Source: Janthinobacterium sp. CG3 (GTDB taxonomy: Bacteria; Pseudomonadota; Gammaproteobacteria; Burkholderiales; Burkholderiaceae_D). From it: DNA of 64,000 bases. Shown in pieces: positions 63,919-64,000 of this stretch. Both the position numbers and the translations under genes were made by a program. How positions within the stretch are numbered: position 1 is the first letter of the stretch; the number at the start of each line of letters is the position of its first letter. The DNA lies in contig NZ_KB467824.1 in assembly GCF_000344615.1 (NCBI RefSeq), forward strand, positions 4,969,660 to 5,033,659. The letters are read 5' to 3'. The notes beneath the pieces were generated by a model, which saw only the letters and a program-made list of their open reading frames with translations, was not told where the DNA came from and made no database searches.

Positions 63919-64000
63919 ATGTCCCTTGCCGCACTGTTCAACGATCTTGCCGCGCATTTGCAGTCCGTCGAATTCCTTCTGACGGCCCGACATATTGAAC
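63919..64000 (+). mobile_element. 5' end of an IS4-like transposase gene (cut by window edge)
   Basis: ATG 63919 opens MSLAALFNDLAAHLQSVEFL, then LTARHIE at the edge. This resembles the N-terminus of IS4-family transposases, which continue into a short conserved helical domain. The preceding AT-rich 63840-63915 includes TGAGGTAGGGCGCGGTCAGT and may hold the left end of the element. Nothing of the catalytic domain is visible. Confidence 0.5.

Overview
The window is GC-rich DNA (about 65-70% by eye) with the gene complement of a betaproteobacterium of the family Oxalobacteraceae, most like Massilia or Duganella. This rests on the housekeeping genes (murI, class I fumarase, acs, gluQ, a tRNA-His pair), the codon use, the many solitary periplasmic solute-binding proteins, and three families of short intergenic palindromes. 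It is chromosomal. No CRISPR array, replication origin or prophage was seen. A transposase gene begins at the right edge.

Region by region. (1) 1-7.8 kb: two genes reduced by internal deletion, an intact solute-binding protein, two tandem tRNA-His genes, murI, fumarase, a YqhA-type membrane protein and acs. (2) 7.9-15.6 kb: a tRNA-Ser gene followed by a palindrome-rich stretch and an accessory island. The island holds a very large methyltransferase/PLD/SF2-helicase/S24/DUF3427 protein, a GIY-YIG restriction enzyme of the Eco29kI type with its cytosine methyltransferase, a Vsr endonuclease, and a strong LexA-like box. It ends at a gene fragment. (3) 15.6-20.6 kb: a diaminopropionate ammonia-lyase/M20 hydrolase operon with a divergent Lrp/AsnC regulator, then a LysR regulator divergent from a glutathione transferase. 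(4) 20.6-31.5 kb: an alpha/beta hydrolase, four binding proteins, a nitrobindin-like protein, a GlxA-type regulator, a TonB receptor and gluQ. (5) 31.7-37.6 kb: a Tsx-type outer-membrane channel divergent from a complete BMP-type nucleoside ABC transporter; together they form a nucleoside uptake route. (6) 37.7-40.4 kb: an HDOD protein and an M28 peptidase.

(7) 40.5-52.6 kb is the most unusual part. A seven-gene leftward operon encodes a C39 (double-glycine) cysteine peptidase, two outer-membrane beta-barrels, a DUF2059 protein, an AraC regulator, a large zinc metalloprotease, and an MshEN-domain protein with a periplasmic tail. Divergent to it are four tandem rightward genes for exported proteins. 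Each has a Sec signal and then a bacteriocin-leader-like motif ending in GG or GQ. I infer a periplasmic processing and surface-display system in which the C39 peptidase trims the exported proteins and c-di-GMP may act through the MshEN protein. A frameshifted fragment of a fifth paralogue lies between the two arms.

(8) 52.6-63.7 kb: a SirB2 protein and an LLM oxidoreductase, then a rightward galactose/galactoside cluster: galT, a degenerate M24 protein, galK, a GH2 glycosidase, and a 1,276-residue fusion of a GH1-like glycosidase, a glycosyltransferase and a UDP-galactopyranose-mutase-like flavoprotein.
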